Assembly: GCA_031260605.1 (NCBI GenBank)
Contig: JAISLF010000091.1
Coordinates: forward strand, 1 to 54,769
Direction: 5' to 3'
DNA from: Oscillospiraceae bacterium
GTDB taxonomy: Bacteria; Bacillota; Clostridia; Oscillospirales; Oscillospiraceae
Length of the DNA stretch: 54,769 nucleotides
The notes beneath the pieces were generated by a model, which saw only the letters and a list, made by a program, of their open reading frames with translations, was not told the DNA's origin and made no database searches. This document shows, piece by piece, positions 1-13,172 of this stretch (positions within the stretch are counted from its first letter, which is position 1; each line of letters begins with the position of its first letter). A program made the position numbers and the translations under genes.

Positions 1-240
1 GCCCGGCATAAAAAAGATTGCTTCTTCTAAAGAAGTCGCCCCTTTTTTGGTTACTTTTTTCCGGCGAAGCGGAAAAAAGTAACCGCCGCCGCGCGTAGCG
101 GCACCTCTGCGCTGCCACCAGCGCCTCCGGTGAACAAGCATTATGCTGCAATAAGCTAAAGCCCCCCCCCTTTGAAGCAGAACCAACCACCAGCCCTTAA
201 AGAAAAAAACCGTCCGCCGCTACAAGAAAGCCTAAGGCGA
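1..240. repeat. Dispersed intergenic repeat copy (hairpin-bearing end module)
   Basis: Perfect hairpin ggttacttttttccg(49-63)/cggaaaaaagtaacc(70-84) plus gcttcttctaaagaagt; reverse complement recurs at about 45640-45835 and partly at about 54590-54700. Confidence 0.85.
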
Positions 241-260
241 CCAAAAATCCAAATCCCGCA

Positions 261-289
261 TTGACAACCCGCGCAATTTCTTATATAAT
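261..289 (+). promoter_or_regulatory. Sigma-A-like promoter TTGACA-N17-TATAAT
   Basis: ttgaca at 261-266, tataat at 284-289, upstream of the CDS at 331. Confidence 0.75.
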
Positions 290-330
290 CAAGTAAGCAA
301 AACCGAAATACACTTCACGGAGACCTCATC

Positions 331-756
331 TTGGCACTTTTCAAAAAAACGAACCTTAATCCCACGCAAAAAGCTCAAAAAGCGCAGACAAACATTGCTG
401 TGCGCGTTATCGGCGCGATAATTCTTGTATATTTTATCTACAAGCTATTTACACAGCAGCCCTTCTCAGAGCTTGTATGGTGGCAGATCCTCATCGGCGT
501 TATTATGGCGATATGCGCAGTTGCCATTATTGTGCTCACCATTTTAGAATTCCTGCACAACCAAAAAGCGGGCTTTTATAAAGCCGACTTTTGGAATGAG
601 GGCGGCGACACCGGCGAGAGCGCACCCGCAGCCTCGGACGATGTAAAGCCCTGGAACACGCCTGAAATGATTGAGGCGCAAAGCGCCGGCGAGTCGTCCG
701 ACACGGACGGCGAAGCTGCGGCTGACGATACCGAAACAAATAACTCGGAGGAATAA
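331..756 (+). CDS. Small membrane protein of unknown function with acidic C-terminal tail
   Basis: ORF 141 aa, TTG start with ggagac upstream, two hydrophobic segments. Confidence 0.7.
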   Translation: MALFKKTNLNPTQKAQKAQTNIAVRVIGAIILVYFIYKLFTQQPFSELVWWQILIGVIMAICAVAIIVLTILEFLHNQKAGFYKADFWNEGGDTGESAPAASDDVKPWNTPEMIEAQSAGESSDTDGEAAADDTETNNSEE

Positions 757-760
757 AGCA

Positions 761-1396
761 ATGTCAAAGAAAATTGTAGCCATAAACGGCTCTCCCCGCA
801 CGGACTGGAACACCGCGCAGATGGTGAAATCCGCCGCAAAGGGCGCGCAGGAAGCGGGCGCGGAGGTCAAGTATTATGACATTTTCAAGCTGAACACAAA
901 GGGCTGCTATTCCTGCTTCGGCTGTCGGCGGCTCGGCAATCCCGACTATGCCAAGTGCAATATTCACGACGATTTAACGCCTGTTTTAGACGATATTCTG
1001 TCGTCTGACGGACTTCTTCTCGGCTCTCCGATTTACTGCGGAGATGTTACCGCGAGCGTTCGCGCGCTGTGCGAGAGGCTGTGGTTCCCCGGAATCGCGT
1101 ACTCCACGGAGCATAAGCCGCTGTACGAGCGCAGAATTCCGACAAAGCTGCTGTTTACGATGAACGCGCCGTCGCACGACTTTCACAAGCACGTCAACGA
1201 GCAGATGCTGCATACGTTCAGCTGGATTATCGGCGACACGGAGATTATCGAGGCGACGGAAACGCTCCAGTTCGACGATTACGCAAAGTACGAGACCACA
1301 ATGTTCGACGTTCAGCAGCGCATAGACCGCCACCGCGATGTGTTCCCGCAGGATTTGCAGAACGCGTACAACGCGGGAAAGGCGTTAGCGCTGTAA
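761..1396 (+). CDS. NADPH-dependent FMN reductase / flavodoxin-family protein
   Basis: MSKKIVAINGSPRTDWNTAQMVKSA, SPIYCGDVTASVRALCERLWFPG motifs; internal ATG at 761 preceded by cggaggaa. Confidence 0.85.
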   Translation: MSKKIVAINGSPRTDWNTAQMVKSAAKGAQEAGAEVKYYDIFKLNTKGCYSCFGCRRLGNPDYAKCNIHDDLTPVLDDILSSDGLLLGSPIYCGDVTASVRALCERLWFPGIAYSTEHKPLYERRIPTKLLFTMNAPSHDFHKHVNEQMLHTFSWIIGDTEIIEATETLQFDDYAKYETTMFDVQQRIDRHRDVFPQDLQNAYNAGKALAL

Positions 1397-1418
1397 AACG
1401 CCGCTTTCGTCAACATTT

Positions 1419-1480
1419 GCAAAGCGTCGGAGCTGCCTCCGGCGCTTTGCGCCACCTCCCTTTTTAGGGAGGCTTTTTGG
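1419..1480 (+). terminator. Tandem hairpins, probable terminator
   Basis: caaagcg..cggag/ctccg..cgctttg followed by cctccctttttagggaggcttttt. Confidence 0.6.
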
Positions 1481-1528
1481 CGCACTACGCCCACTAACTA
1501 TACAACAAAGTAGAGCAAACAACAAAGA

Positions 1529-5147
<3,619 letters not shown>

Positions 5148-5172
5148 CTGCCGCAGTAACTGTAATATACGC

Positions 5173-5205
5173 AAAAACCACCCTCAATGAGGGTGGTTTT
5201 TTGTT
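5173..5205. terminator. Bidirectional intrinsic terminator between ligA and hisB
   Basis: aaaaaccaccctcaatgagggtggtttttt. Confidence 0.85.
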
Positions 5206-5256
5206 TTACAATAAAGCAACTTCTGATTACCGCGATTTAGGGTTAAAACGACTTCC

Positions 5257-5841
5257 CTACAGCACACCCTTGGTACTCGGCACCTCGTCGCTGCCCGGCT
5301 CGACGCTCACCGCCGCGCGCAGGGCGCGTGCCGCCGCCTTAAACGCCGCCTCGATAATGTGGTGTCCGTTTGTACCGGAGAGCTTTCTTATGTGCAGTGT
5401 GACATTTGCCGCGCGCACAAAGGAAATCCAGAATTCACGCGCAAGCTCCGTGTCAAACTCCCCTACCCTTGCGGGAAGCTCGCCGAGGTCAAACTCAATG
5501 TGCGCGCGTCCGGAAATGTCAACCGCCGCTAACACGAGCGTCTCGTCCATCGGCAAAATTATGCTGCCGTAGCGGCGGATTCCGCGCTTTTCGCCGAGTG
5601 CTTCGGCAAACGCGCTGCCAAGAACAATTCCGATGTCCTCAACCGAATGGTGTGCGTCAATGTGCGTGTCGCCATTGCAGGTCACCGCGAGGTTGAACGC
5701 GCCGTGACGCGCAAAAAGCTCCAGACAATGGTCGAGAAACGGCACGCCGGTGCTCACGCTGTAGCCCGCGCCGCCGTCTAAATTCAGAGTCAGCGAAATG
5801 TCCGTCTCTGTTGTTTTTCTCGTGATTTTTGCTTCGCGCAT
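5257..5841 (-). CDS. hisB: Imidazoleglycerol-phosphate dehydratase
   Basis: TGVPFLDHCLELFARHG, DAHHSVEDIGIVLG motifs. Confidence 0.95.
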   Translation of the reverse strand: MREAKITRKTTETDISLTLNLDGGAGYSVSTGVPFLDHCLELFARHGAFNLAVTCNGDTHIDAHHSVEDIGIVLGSAFAEALGEKRGIRRYGSIILPMDETLVLAAVDISGRAHIEFDLGELPARVGEFDTELAREFWISFVRAANVTLHIRKLSGTNGHHIIEAAFKAAARALRAAVSVEPGSDEVPSTKGVL

Positions 5842-5845
5842 TTGG

Positions 5846-6922
5846 TTAAACCGCCTTTGTGCCGATAATTTCTAAAATCGCGCCGAGGAGCTTTTGCATA
5901 TCCCCGGGCGTTCCGATTGTGATTCTAAGTCTGTTTTTTATCCTTTCAGGTGCGGAAAACCTCCGGACAAGAAAACCCTTTTCCCGCAGCGACGCCTGCA
6001 ACACTTCGCCCGAAACCGATTTATGCTCACAGAAAACAAAATTTGCCTGGCTGTCCGTCAGTAAAAAGCCGTTTTCGCGCAGCTTCTCTGAAAACCAAGC
6101 CCGCGTGGCAATAATTTCGCGGCATTTCTCGCGGTAGAAAGGCAGCTCGGACAGCGCCGCAAGACCCGCCGCCTGCGTCATCGCGTTCACGTTGTACGGG
6201 TTGAACGAAAACCGCACGCGCTCAATGTCCGCGATAAGCTCCACGCTCGACACCGCGCAGCCCAGACGCGCCCCCGCGAGTCCCATTGACTTGGAGAACG
6301 TGCGCACAACAATCAGATTCGGGAATTTCCCGATTAGCGACACCGCCGACGCGCCGTCCCTGCGAAAGTCCGCATATGCCTCGTCGATTACGACGATATT
6401 GTTCGGGTTCGACGCGCATATGTCCTCAATATCGGACAGCGCAAGCGCCGTGCCGGTCTGCGCGTTCGGGTTCGCGAGAACGATGTTTTCATTTATTCCG
6501 CAGTAGTCTGCAGGCAAAATGCGAAGCGACGCGTCAAGCGGAATTTCGCGGTAAGAAATGCCGTAATACGAGGCAAATACGGGGTAGAACCCATAGGTGA
6601 TGTCCGGAAAAACAACGCCGTTTTCAAAAAACGCGCGGAAGATAAACGACAGTACCTCGTCCGACCCGTTCGAGACGGAGATGTTTTCGTATGTCAGCCC
6701 TGACGGCAGCGTTTCCGCGATTTTCTCCCGCAGCGCCTTTGCGTCAGTCGAGGAATACAGCTGCAGCGACTTTGCCGCGTTTTTTGCGGCAGCTACAACC
6801 GATTCCGGAGGCGGATACGGAAACTCATTCGTGTTGAGCTTCACGATTCCCTCACCGAAAAGCTGTTCGCCCGGAACGTACGGCTCAAGTCCTCTTGCTG
6901 TTTTTGACAGGAACCTGCTCAC
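5846..6922 (-). CDS. hisC: Histidinol-phosphate aminotransferase
   Basis: KLNTNEFPYPPPESV, SNGSDEVL, IDEAYADF, RTFSKSMGLAGARLG. Confidence 0.94.
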   Translation of the reverse strand: MSRFLSKTARGLEPYVPGEQLFGEGIVKLNTNEFPYPPPESVVAAAKNAAKSLQLYSSTDAKALREKIAETLPSGLTYENISVSNGSDEVLSFIFRAFFENGVVFPDITYGFYPVFASYYGISYREIPLDASLRILPADYCGINENIVLANPNAQTGTALALSDIEDICASNPNNIVVIDEAYADFRRDGASAVSLIGKFPNLIVVRTFSKSMGLAGARLGCAVSSVELIADIERVRFSFNPYNVNAMTQAAGLAALSELPFYREKCREIIATRAWFSEKLRENGFLLTDSQANFVFCEHKSVSGEVLQASLREKGFLVRRFSAPERIKNRLRITIGTPGDMQKLLGAILEIIGTKAV

Positions 6923-8202
6923 GAAAACCTCTCCGTGACGCTTTTGCCGTGTCCGTCAAGACCCTCTTTTTTAGCAAAACTGTCTATGTCCGCCGCGACA
7001 GCGCGCAGCGCGTCTTCAGTGTAGTACGTAAACTGCGTTTTTTTGACGAAATCGTCCACCGATACCGGCGACGCGAAACGCGCCGTGCCAAGCGTCGGCA
7101 GCGTGTGGTTCGCGCCGGAAAAATAATCGCCGAGAGCTTCGGGCGTGTACTGCCCAAGAAAGACGCTCCCCGCGTTTTTGACGTCCGGCAGCAGGTCAAA
7201 AGGCGACTGCGTGCAAATCTCTAAGTGCTCCGGCGCAATTTCGTTTGCGGTTTTGATTGCTTCCGCTAAATCCTGTACTAAAATCACAGCGCCGCGTTCG
7301 TTCACCGACTTTTCCGCAATCTCGCGGCGCGGCAGCTCCGCCAGCTGACGCTCAATTTCGTCGATTGTGCCTTGCGCGACTGCCCCGGAGGTTGTTATTA
7401 AAATTGCGCTCGCTAAAACATCATGTTCGCTCTGCGCGAGCATATCCGCCGCGAGAAAGCGGGGATTTGCGCTCCCGTCCGCGATAATCGTAATGTCAGA
7501 TGGGCCTGCCATCATATCAATGCCGCAGATTCCGTAAACCTGCCGCTTTGCCTCGGCGACAAACGCATTGCCGGGACCGGTGATTTTGTCCGCGCGCGGA
7601 ATGGTCTGCGTGCCGAACGCGAGCGCCGCGATTCCCTGCGCTCCGCCCGTTTTGAAGATGCGGTCAACACCCGCGACGGCCGCCGCGGCGATAATGAACT
7701 TGTTCTTAATTCCGCCGTCCGTTCCCGGCGGTGTTATCATCACAATTTCGGGAACTCCCGCGATTTTCGCCGGAATGATATTCATCAGCGCGGAGGACGG
7801 ATACGCAGCCGTTCCGCCGGGAATATACACGCCCGCGCGGGCGACCGGCAGCACCTTTTGCCCCATAATAACGCCGCTTTTATCCTGCGTTATAAAACCG
7901 GTGCGCGTCTGGTGAGAGTGAAAATCCCGGATATTTTCCGCAGCGCGCTCAAGTATGCGCAGAAAATCCGGCTCGACTGCCGATACCGCCGCGTCAATTT
8001 CCCCGCGCGTGACCTCAAGGCTGTAGTCCGCGCTCGTCACGCCGTCAAACCTCGCTGCATAGTCGCGCAGAGCCGCATCGCCGCGCACTTTCACGTCGGC
8101 GAGGATGTCCTCGACTGTTTCGGTCAGGCGATTTCCACTGCCCGGCACTTCCGTCGGCCTGTTTTCAAAGTATTCCTTTGGATTGTTATAAAGCTTTATC
8201 AT
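6919..8202 (-). CDS. hisD: Histidinol dehydrogenase
   Basis: RAGVYIPGGTAAYPSSALMN, DMMAGPSDITIIAD, SGANHTLPT. Confidence 0.96.
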   Translation of the reverse strand: MIKLYNNPKEYFENRPTEVPGSGNRLTETVEDILADVKVRGDAALRDYAARFDGVTSADYSLEVTRGEIDAAVSAVEPDFLRILERAAENIRDFHSHQTRTGFITQDKSGVIMGQKVLPVARAGVYIPGGTAAYPSSALMNIIPAKIAGVPEIVMITPPGTDGGIKNKFIIAAAAVAGVDRIFKTGGAQGIAALAFGTQTIPRADKITGPGNAFVAEAKRQVYGICGIDMMAGPSDITIIADGSANPRFLAADMLAQSEHDVLASAILITTSGAVAQGTIDEIERQLAELPRREIAEKSVNERGAVILVQDLAEAIKTANEIAPEHLEICTQSPFDLLPDVKNAGSVFLGQYTPEALGDYFSGANHTLPTLGTARFASPVSVDDFVKKTQFTYYTEDALRAVAADIDSFAKKEGLDGHGKSVTERFS

Positions 8203-8847
8203 TTAACCCTTTTCGCCGTCAGTTACCCGGCGGATTTTCTCCGCCAGCTCCTCAATGCGTCTGTATTTCAGCTTAAAGCCCGCCTTGTTTGCGATCAGCC
8301 GCGCGGAAATGTCCGAAATGTCGCGCAAAACAACAAGCCCGTTTTCGGCAAGCGTCTTGCCTGACTCGACTATATCGACAATCACGTCGGCCAGTCCCAA
8401 AAGCGGAGCAAGCTCAATCGAGCCGTTCAGCTTGATGATGTCAATCTCCTGCCCTATTCCGGCAAAATAGTCCTTTGCCGCCTGCGGAAACTTTGTCGCG
8501 ACGCGCAGCTCCCGCGCGGTGTTCATATCAAACCCCGCAAAGCCAGCGACGGCGAGCCTGCACACTCCGACATTCAGGTCAAGCAGCTCGTACACGTCCG
8601 GCTTGCCGTCAAGCAGTATGTCCAGTCCCGAAACGCCGATGTCCGCCGCGCCGCGCTCGACATACACCGCGCTGTCCGTCGGTTTAACCCAAAAGTAGCG
8701 CACTCCCGCCTCCGGAGCGTCGAAAATCAGCTTTCTTGTGTCGGAGAGTATCTCCGGGCATCCGTAGCCCGCTCTTTCAAAAATCGCGTAAACCTCTTCG
8801 CCGAGACGGCCCTTCTGCAACGCGATGTTAATAATCTGCTCGCTCAA
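8203..8847 (-). CDS. hisG: ATP phosphoribosyltransferase, short form
   Basis: IALQKGRLGEEV, GAADIGVSGLDILLD, ADVIVDIVESGKTLAENGL. Confidence 0.95.
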   Translation of the reverse strand: MSEQIINIALQKGRLGEEVYAIFERAGYGCPEILSDTRKLIFDAPEAGVRYFWVKPTDSAVYVERGAADIGVSGLDILLDGKPDVYELLDLNVGVCRLAVAGFAGFDMNTARELRVATKFPQAAKDYFAGIGQEIDIIKLNGSIELAPLLGLADVIVDIVESGKTLAENGLVVLRDISDISARLIANKAGFKLKYRRIEELAEKIRRVTDGEKG

Positions 8848-9761
8848 TTCTCGTCCAGCCCCCTGATTTTGTCGAGATACACGGCAAAGCCGACCGCGCT
8901 ATACTCCTTCGGGTACCCGAAATTGCGCAGAAGTCCGTCATACCGCCCGCCTGACAGCACCGCCTGCGTTTCCCCGGCGATGAAGCCGTCAAACACAAGT
9001 CCGCTGTAGTAGTGCAGCCCGTTTCCGACGGAAAAGTCAATCCGAATCGACTCGCCGCCCTCGCCTTTGCACAGCTCGGCAAGCTCCGCTGCCTCAGCCT
9101 GCGCGCCTATTCCGGCGCAAATTGCCGTCAGTTCAGGCATTACCTCACTTGCTTGACCGTAGAGCGCGGCAAGTCGCACAACCGGCGCATTTTGCTCAAT
9201 TCCCGGCAGCTTCAGCAGCCCCGGAATGTTCTTGCGCGACAGGTGCTTGGCAAGCGCTGCGCCGTCCGCGCCCCGCGCCGCCGCGTGGTCAATTGTTTTT
9301 TTGATTATGCCGACGTGGGACACGTCAAGAAACGCCTCTCGCCCGTTACGCAGCACGTTCAGGCTCCTGAACGCCAGCGACAGAACCTCTTGCTGGGTTT
9401 TGCCGTCAAAAACTCCGATTACCTCCGCGCCGACCTGCGACAGCTCGCGGTATTCGCGCGACAGTCCCGATTTTCTGTACACGCTCTCGTGGTAATACAG
9501 CTTTATCGGCTCGGATAGCTCCCGGGCGCGCACCGCCTTTACAATCGGCAGCGTCACATCAGGCCGCAGTGCCAATAGCTCGCCGTCCTTGCCCGAAAAC
9601 GTGATAATGTCAAGGCCTGACAGGAACTCCTTATTGTCCGCGTACAGGCTGTACTCGTCGAACCTGCGGCAGACAAAACGCGAAAACCCGGCGGAGGCAT
9701 AAAGCTCCCGCAGGGACAGCGCGGCTATCTCTTTACTTGTCAGAACTGCTTCAAAGCTCAT
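8844..9761 (-). CDS. hisZ: ATP phosphoribosyltransferase regulatory subunit
   Basis: HisRS-like fold: LALRPDVTLPIVKAV, SGGRYDGLLRNFG; adjacent to short HisG. Confidence 0.9.
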   Translation of the reverse strand: MSFEAVLTSKEIAALSLRELYASAGFSRFVCRRFDEYSLYADNKEFLSGLDIITFSGKDGELLALRPDVTLPIVKAVRARELSEPIKLYYHESVYRKSGLSREYRELSQVGAEVIGVFDGKTQQEVLSLAFRSLNVLRNGREAFLDVSHVGIIKKTIDHAAARGADGAALAKHLSRKNIPGLLKLPGIEQNAPVVRLAALYGQASEVMPELTAICAGIGAQAEAAELAELCKGEGGESIRIDFSVGNGLHYYSGLVFDGFIAGETQAVLSGGRYDGLLRNFGYPKEYSAVGFAVYLDKIRGLDEN

Positions 9762-11011
9762 GTGCGTCCAATATCGCGCCTAAAATGCGCGTTTTCAAAA
9801 TTTATCGCGTCAACCCCGGCGTAGGCTAAGGTGAGCGCGTCGTCCAGCATTGCGCCTGTCGCCGTAACGCCCAGCACTCGGCCGCCGTTTGTTGTGTACT
9901 GTCCATTGTCGGATTTTGTGCCCGCGTGAAACACAAAAACACCGTCAGGCACATTGTCGAGACCCGAAATCGGCTTGCCCTTTACGTAGTCGCCCGGATA
10001 CCCGCCCGACGCCATTACGACGCAGGCGGCGCTGCCGCTTTTCCACTTAATCTGGGTGTCGGCGAGCTTTCCCTCTCGTACCGCGCGGAAAATCTCAAAC
10101 AAATCCGTGTCCAAAAGCTCAAGAACCGCTTGCGCCTCCGGGTCGCCAAAACGCGCGTTGTACTCGATTACGTAGGGTCCCTTTGCCGTCAGCATAAGGC
10201 CGAAGTATATAACGCCCGAAAACGGTCTGCCCTCGCTGTTCAGCGCGTCAATCGTTGGCTTGAATATGCGCTCAGTGCAAATTTCGGCAAGCTCCGGCGT
10301 GTACAGCGGCGCGGGGGCGATTGCGCCCATACCGCCTGTGTTCGGACCTTTATCGCCGTCAAACACTCGCTTATGATCCTTGGAGGACACCATCGGCACG
10401 ACAGTTTTCCCGTCGCAAAACGCCAGAACCGTCACCTCCGTGCCTGAAAGACACTCCTCAATAACAACAGACGCGCCCGCTTTTCCGAAGCGTCCGTCCT
10501 CCATCATCTCACGCACCGCCGAAACGGCCTCTTCCTCCGTTTGCGCGACGACGACGCCCTTGCCGAGAGCCAGCCCGTCTGCCTTTACGACAATCGGCGC
10601 GCCCTTCGCGCGGATAAAATCAATCGCGGGCGCGATTTCCGTGAAGGACTGAAAGTCAGCCGTCGGAATCCCGTACTTTTTCATCAGGTTCTTGGAAAAA
10701 ATCTTGCTGCTTTCGATAATCGCGGCGTTTTTTCGGGGGCCGAACGCGGGAATTCCCGCGCTTTCCAGCTCGTCCACAAGGCCGAGCGCAAGCGGATCGT
10801 CCGGTGCGACGACGACAAAGTCAACCAACGCGGATTTCGCGAACTCCACAATTTTCTCAATATCCGCTGCCGCAATCGGCACGCATTCCGCGATCTCCGA
10901 AATGCCGCCGTTTCCCGGCGCGCACAAAAGCTCCGTTACGTGCGGCGACTGCCGGAGCTTGCGGCAAATTGCGTGCTCTCGCCCGCCGCCGCCTATTACT
11001 AATACTTTCAT
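9758..11011 (-). CDS. purD: Phosphoribosylamine-glycine ligase
   Basis: MKVLVIGGGGREHAI, KADGLALGKGVVVA, NTGGMGAIAP, YNARFGDPEAQ. Confidence 0.97.
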   Translation of the reverse strand: MKVLVIGGGGREHAICRKLRQSPHVTELLCAPGNGGISEIAECVPIAAADIEKIVEFAKSALVDFVVVAPDDPLALGLVDELESAGIPAFGPRKNAAIIESSKIFSKNLMKKYGIPTADFQSFTEIAPAIDFIRAKGAPIVVKADGLALGKGVVVAQTEEEAVSAVREMMEDGRFGKAGASVVIEECLSGTEVTVLAFCDGKTVVPMVSSKDHKRVFDGDKGPNTGGMGAIAPAPLYTPELAEICTERIFKPTIDALNSEGRPFSGVIYFGLMLTAKGPYVIEYNARFGDPEAQAVLELLDTDLFEIFRAVREGKLADTQIKWKSGSAACVVMASGGYPGDYVKGKPISGLDNVPDGVFVFHAGTKSDNGQYTTNGGRVLGVTATGAMLDDALTLAYAGVDAINFENAHFRRDIGRT

Positions 11012-11030
11012 TGTAGTGTCTCTTTTGTTT

Positions 11031-11190
11031 GGGTGTGTTGATATAAATCAAAATGCACAGATTTTGAGATGATTTTAGCGCATTTTCGGCGCGGAGGACG
11101 AAGGTGGGCTGACGCCCACCAAGGACGACAAGGCGAAAAGGCACAAAATCAGCCAAAATATGGGCGTTTTGTATTTGTATCAACGCGCCC
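11031..11190. repeat. MITE-like full-length imperfect palindrome
   Basis: gggtgtgttgatataaatcaaaatg... versus reverse complement of right end gggcgcgttgatacaaatacaaaacg...; central ggtgggctgacgcccacc hairpin; gaggacg...aaggacga core. Confidence 0.75.
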
Positions 11191-12374
11191 TAGTGGTGAA
11201 ACAGCCGCAGTCCTGTGAAATACATCACCATACCGTGCTTATTCGCGGCAGCGATTACATTGTCGTCGCGTATCGACCCGCCGGGCTGCGCGACATAGCG
11301 CACGCCTGATTTTGCCGCACGCTCGATATTATCGCCGAACGGAAAAAACGCGTCTGACCCGAGGGCGACGTTGGTTTGCGCCCTCAGCCACGCTTTTTTT
11401 TCGTCAGCCGTCAGCGGCTCCGGTTTTTGTGTGAACAGCGTTTCCCACACCCCGGAGGCAAGCGCCTCGTCCGCGTAGTCCGCCGAAATGTACGCGTCAA
11501 CCGCGTTGTCGCGCACCGGGCGCGGCAGGTTCGGCAAAAACGGCAGGTTCAGCGTCTTTTCGTGGCGGCGCAGGTACCAATTGTCCGCCTTGCCGCCTGC
11601 AAGACGCGTGCAGTGAATCCTGCTCTGTCCGCCTGCGCCGACGCCTATTGCTCCGCCGTCTTTGCAGTACACGACAGAGTTTGACTGCGTGTATTTCAGC
11701 GTTATCATCGCAAGCAGCAGATCGCGTTTTGCACTGTCCGGCAATGCTTTGTTCTCGGTCACGGCATTTTGCAGCAGCTCGTCCGTAATTTTCGCGGTGT
11801 TGCGTCCCTGCTCGAAGGTTACGCCGTAAACGGTGCGGATCTCCGTGCTATCAGGCACAAAATCAGGGTCAATTCGAACTATATTGTAGCCGCCCTTTTT
11901 CTTTTTGCGCAGTATCTCCAGCGCCTTTTCCGAATACGACGGCGCGATAACACCGTCTGACACCTCGGGTAAAATCGCAAGCGCAGTGTCCTCGTCGCAC
12001 TCGTGAGACAGCGCAATCCAGTCCCCATAGGAGCTGACCCTGTCCGCGCCACGCGCGCGAATGTACGCACACGCTAAAGCCGACGGCTCGCGGCCGTATT
12101 CCGGCGCGAAGTACGCCAGCTTATCCGTTTCGGAAAGCGGCAGTCCTATCGCCGCGCCGGCCGGGGAAACGTGCTTAAAGCTCGCGGCGGCGGGCAGTCC
12201 TGTTGCCTGAGACAGCTCGAATACAAGCGCATAGGAATTCAGCGCGTCGAGAAAATTTATATATCCGGGGCGGCCGTTTAACACAGTCAGCGGCAGTTCC
12301 GCACCCTGCGGCACGAATATTCTCGCGGGCTTTTGGTTCGGGTTAATCCCGTATTTCAGCTCAAGTTCACGCAT
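11190..12374 (-). CDS. Stand-alone AICAR transformylase (PurH formyltransferase domain only)
   Basis: KYGINPNQKPARIF, LNGRPGYINFLDALNSY, SFKHVSPAGAA, YTQSNSVVYCKDGGAIGVGAGGQSRIHCTRLAG; no N-terminal IMPCHase domain. Confidence 0.9.
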   Translation of the reverse strand: MRELELKYGINPNQKPARIFVPQGAELPLTVLNGRPGYINFLDALNSYALVFELSQATGLPAAASFKHVSPAGAAIGLPLSETDKLAYFAPEYGREPSALACAYIRARGADRVSSYGDWIALSHECDEDTALAILPEVSDGVIAPSYSEKALEILRKKKKGGYNIVRIDPDFVPDSTEIRTVYGVTFEQGRNTAKITDELLQNAVTENKALPDSAKRDLLLAMITLKYTQSNSVVYCKDGGAIGVGAGGQSRIHCTRLAGGKADNWYLRRHEKTLNLPFLPNLPRPVRDNAVDAYISADYADEALASGVWETLFTQKPEPLTADEKKAWLRAQTNVALGSDAFFPFGDNIERAAKSGVRYVAQPGGSIRDDNVIAAANKHGMVMYFTGLRLFHH

Positions 12375-12391
12375 AGGTAAGCTTTTTTCAC

Positions 12392-13147
12392 CTACTTTTT
12401 GTTTACAAGCTCGTTGCGCACGGTGTGCGTAAACCCGGTCTTGCCGTCTTTGGTTACAACCTCGCCCGCATACAGAGCAACGCGCACATCATGACCGAGC
12501 GAGTCCCATATCTCCTCAATCGTCGCCTCAAAATCCTGCTCAAGACTTATCGGAACAGGCGTTCCCTCAAAGGACGGCAGCGGATCTCCGTCCGAGGCAT
12601 ATGTATGAATAAGCTGACCGACACCCGCCTCGGGGTAGTTGTACTCGTAGACGGAAAGTCCCGGAAACAGGCTTTTTACGCCGATATTTTTCAGAATCGA
12701 CAGCTTATAGCGCCCGTCACTCTCGACGACGGCGCAAATGCGCGGCGTGTAGTTCGGCTTGTCGTCCTCATATGAAAAATCGCGCAGCGCGTCTGAGAGC
12801 GAGCGTTTTTTGCGGTGCGCGTCGGCAACCGCGTCTGTCTGAACGCCATTTGTGACAATCAGCGCGTCCCCCTGACGGATAACCGCGTTATATATGATAT
12901 TGTGCGGGTCTTTAAGCAGAGACTCGTCAAAGGCCTTTGTCGCAAGCACATATTTTGCGCCGAGAAGCTTCTTTTTAAGTCCGGCCTTTGCTTTAGCCAA
13001 AACGCGGTTGCGGCTCTGCTCACTGCGAGCCGTAATAAAATAGAAAACCCAGGTTTTCAGTCCGTCAACGGAGCGCCCGACAAGGATTCCCCGTCCCGGA
13101 TAAGAAACACCGCTCAGGTATTCCCGAATAGTGCGTAGCTCTGACAT
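12392..13147 (-). CDS. Archaeal-type IMP cyclohydrolase (PurO-like)
   Basis: LSGVSYPGRGILVG, YFITARSEQSRNR, adjacent to AICARFT lacking IMPCHase; ORF opens at 13165, start MSELRT likely about 13147. Confidence 0.8.
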   Translation of the reverse strand: MSELRTIREYLSGVSYPGRGILVGRSVDGLKTWVFYFITARSEQSRNRVLAKAKAGLKKKLLGAKYVLATKAFDESLLKDPHNIIYNAVIRQGDALIVTNGVQTDAVADAHRKKRSLSDALRDFSYEDDKPNYTPRICAVVESDGRYKLSILKNIGVKSLFPGLSVYEYNYPEAGVGQLIHTYASDGDPLPSFEGTPVPISLEQDFEATIEEIWDSLGHDVRVALYAGEVVTKDGKTGFTHTVRNELVNKK

Positions 13148-13172
13148 AGCTTTTGTTTCCTCCACTTAGTGT

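Noticed and set aside
5160-5256. Possible small RNA between ligA and hisB
   Set aside because: Explained by a simple bidirectional terminator between convergent genes
7423-8364. 313-aa plus-strand ORF antisense to hisD/hisG
   Set aside because: Shadow ORF of high-GC coding DNA; the opposite strand encodes unambiguous HisD/HisG. Same reasoning for the many other antisense ORFs in the track
9925-9945. Possible parS-like half site (gcgtgaaaca) near purD
   Set aside because: Only one half of the 16-bp parS palindrome matches; lies inside a coding region. No full parS site was noticed by eye despite parAB being present
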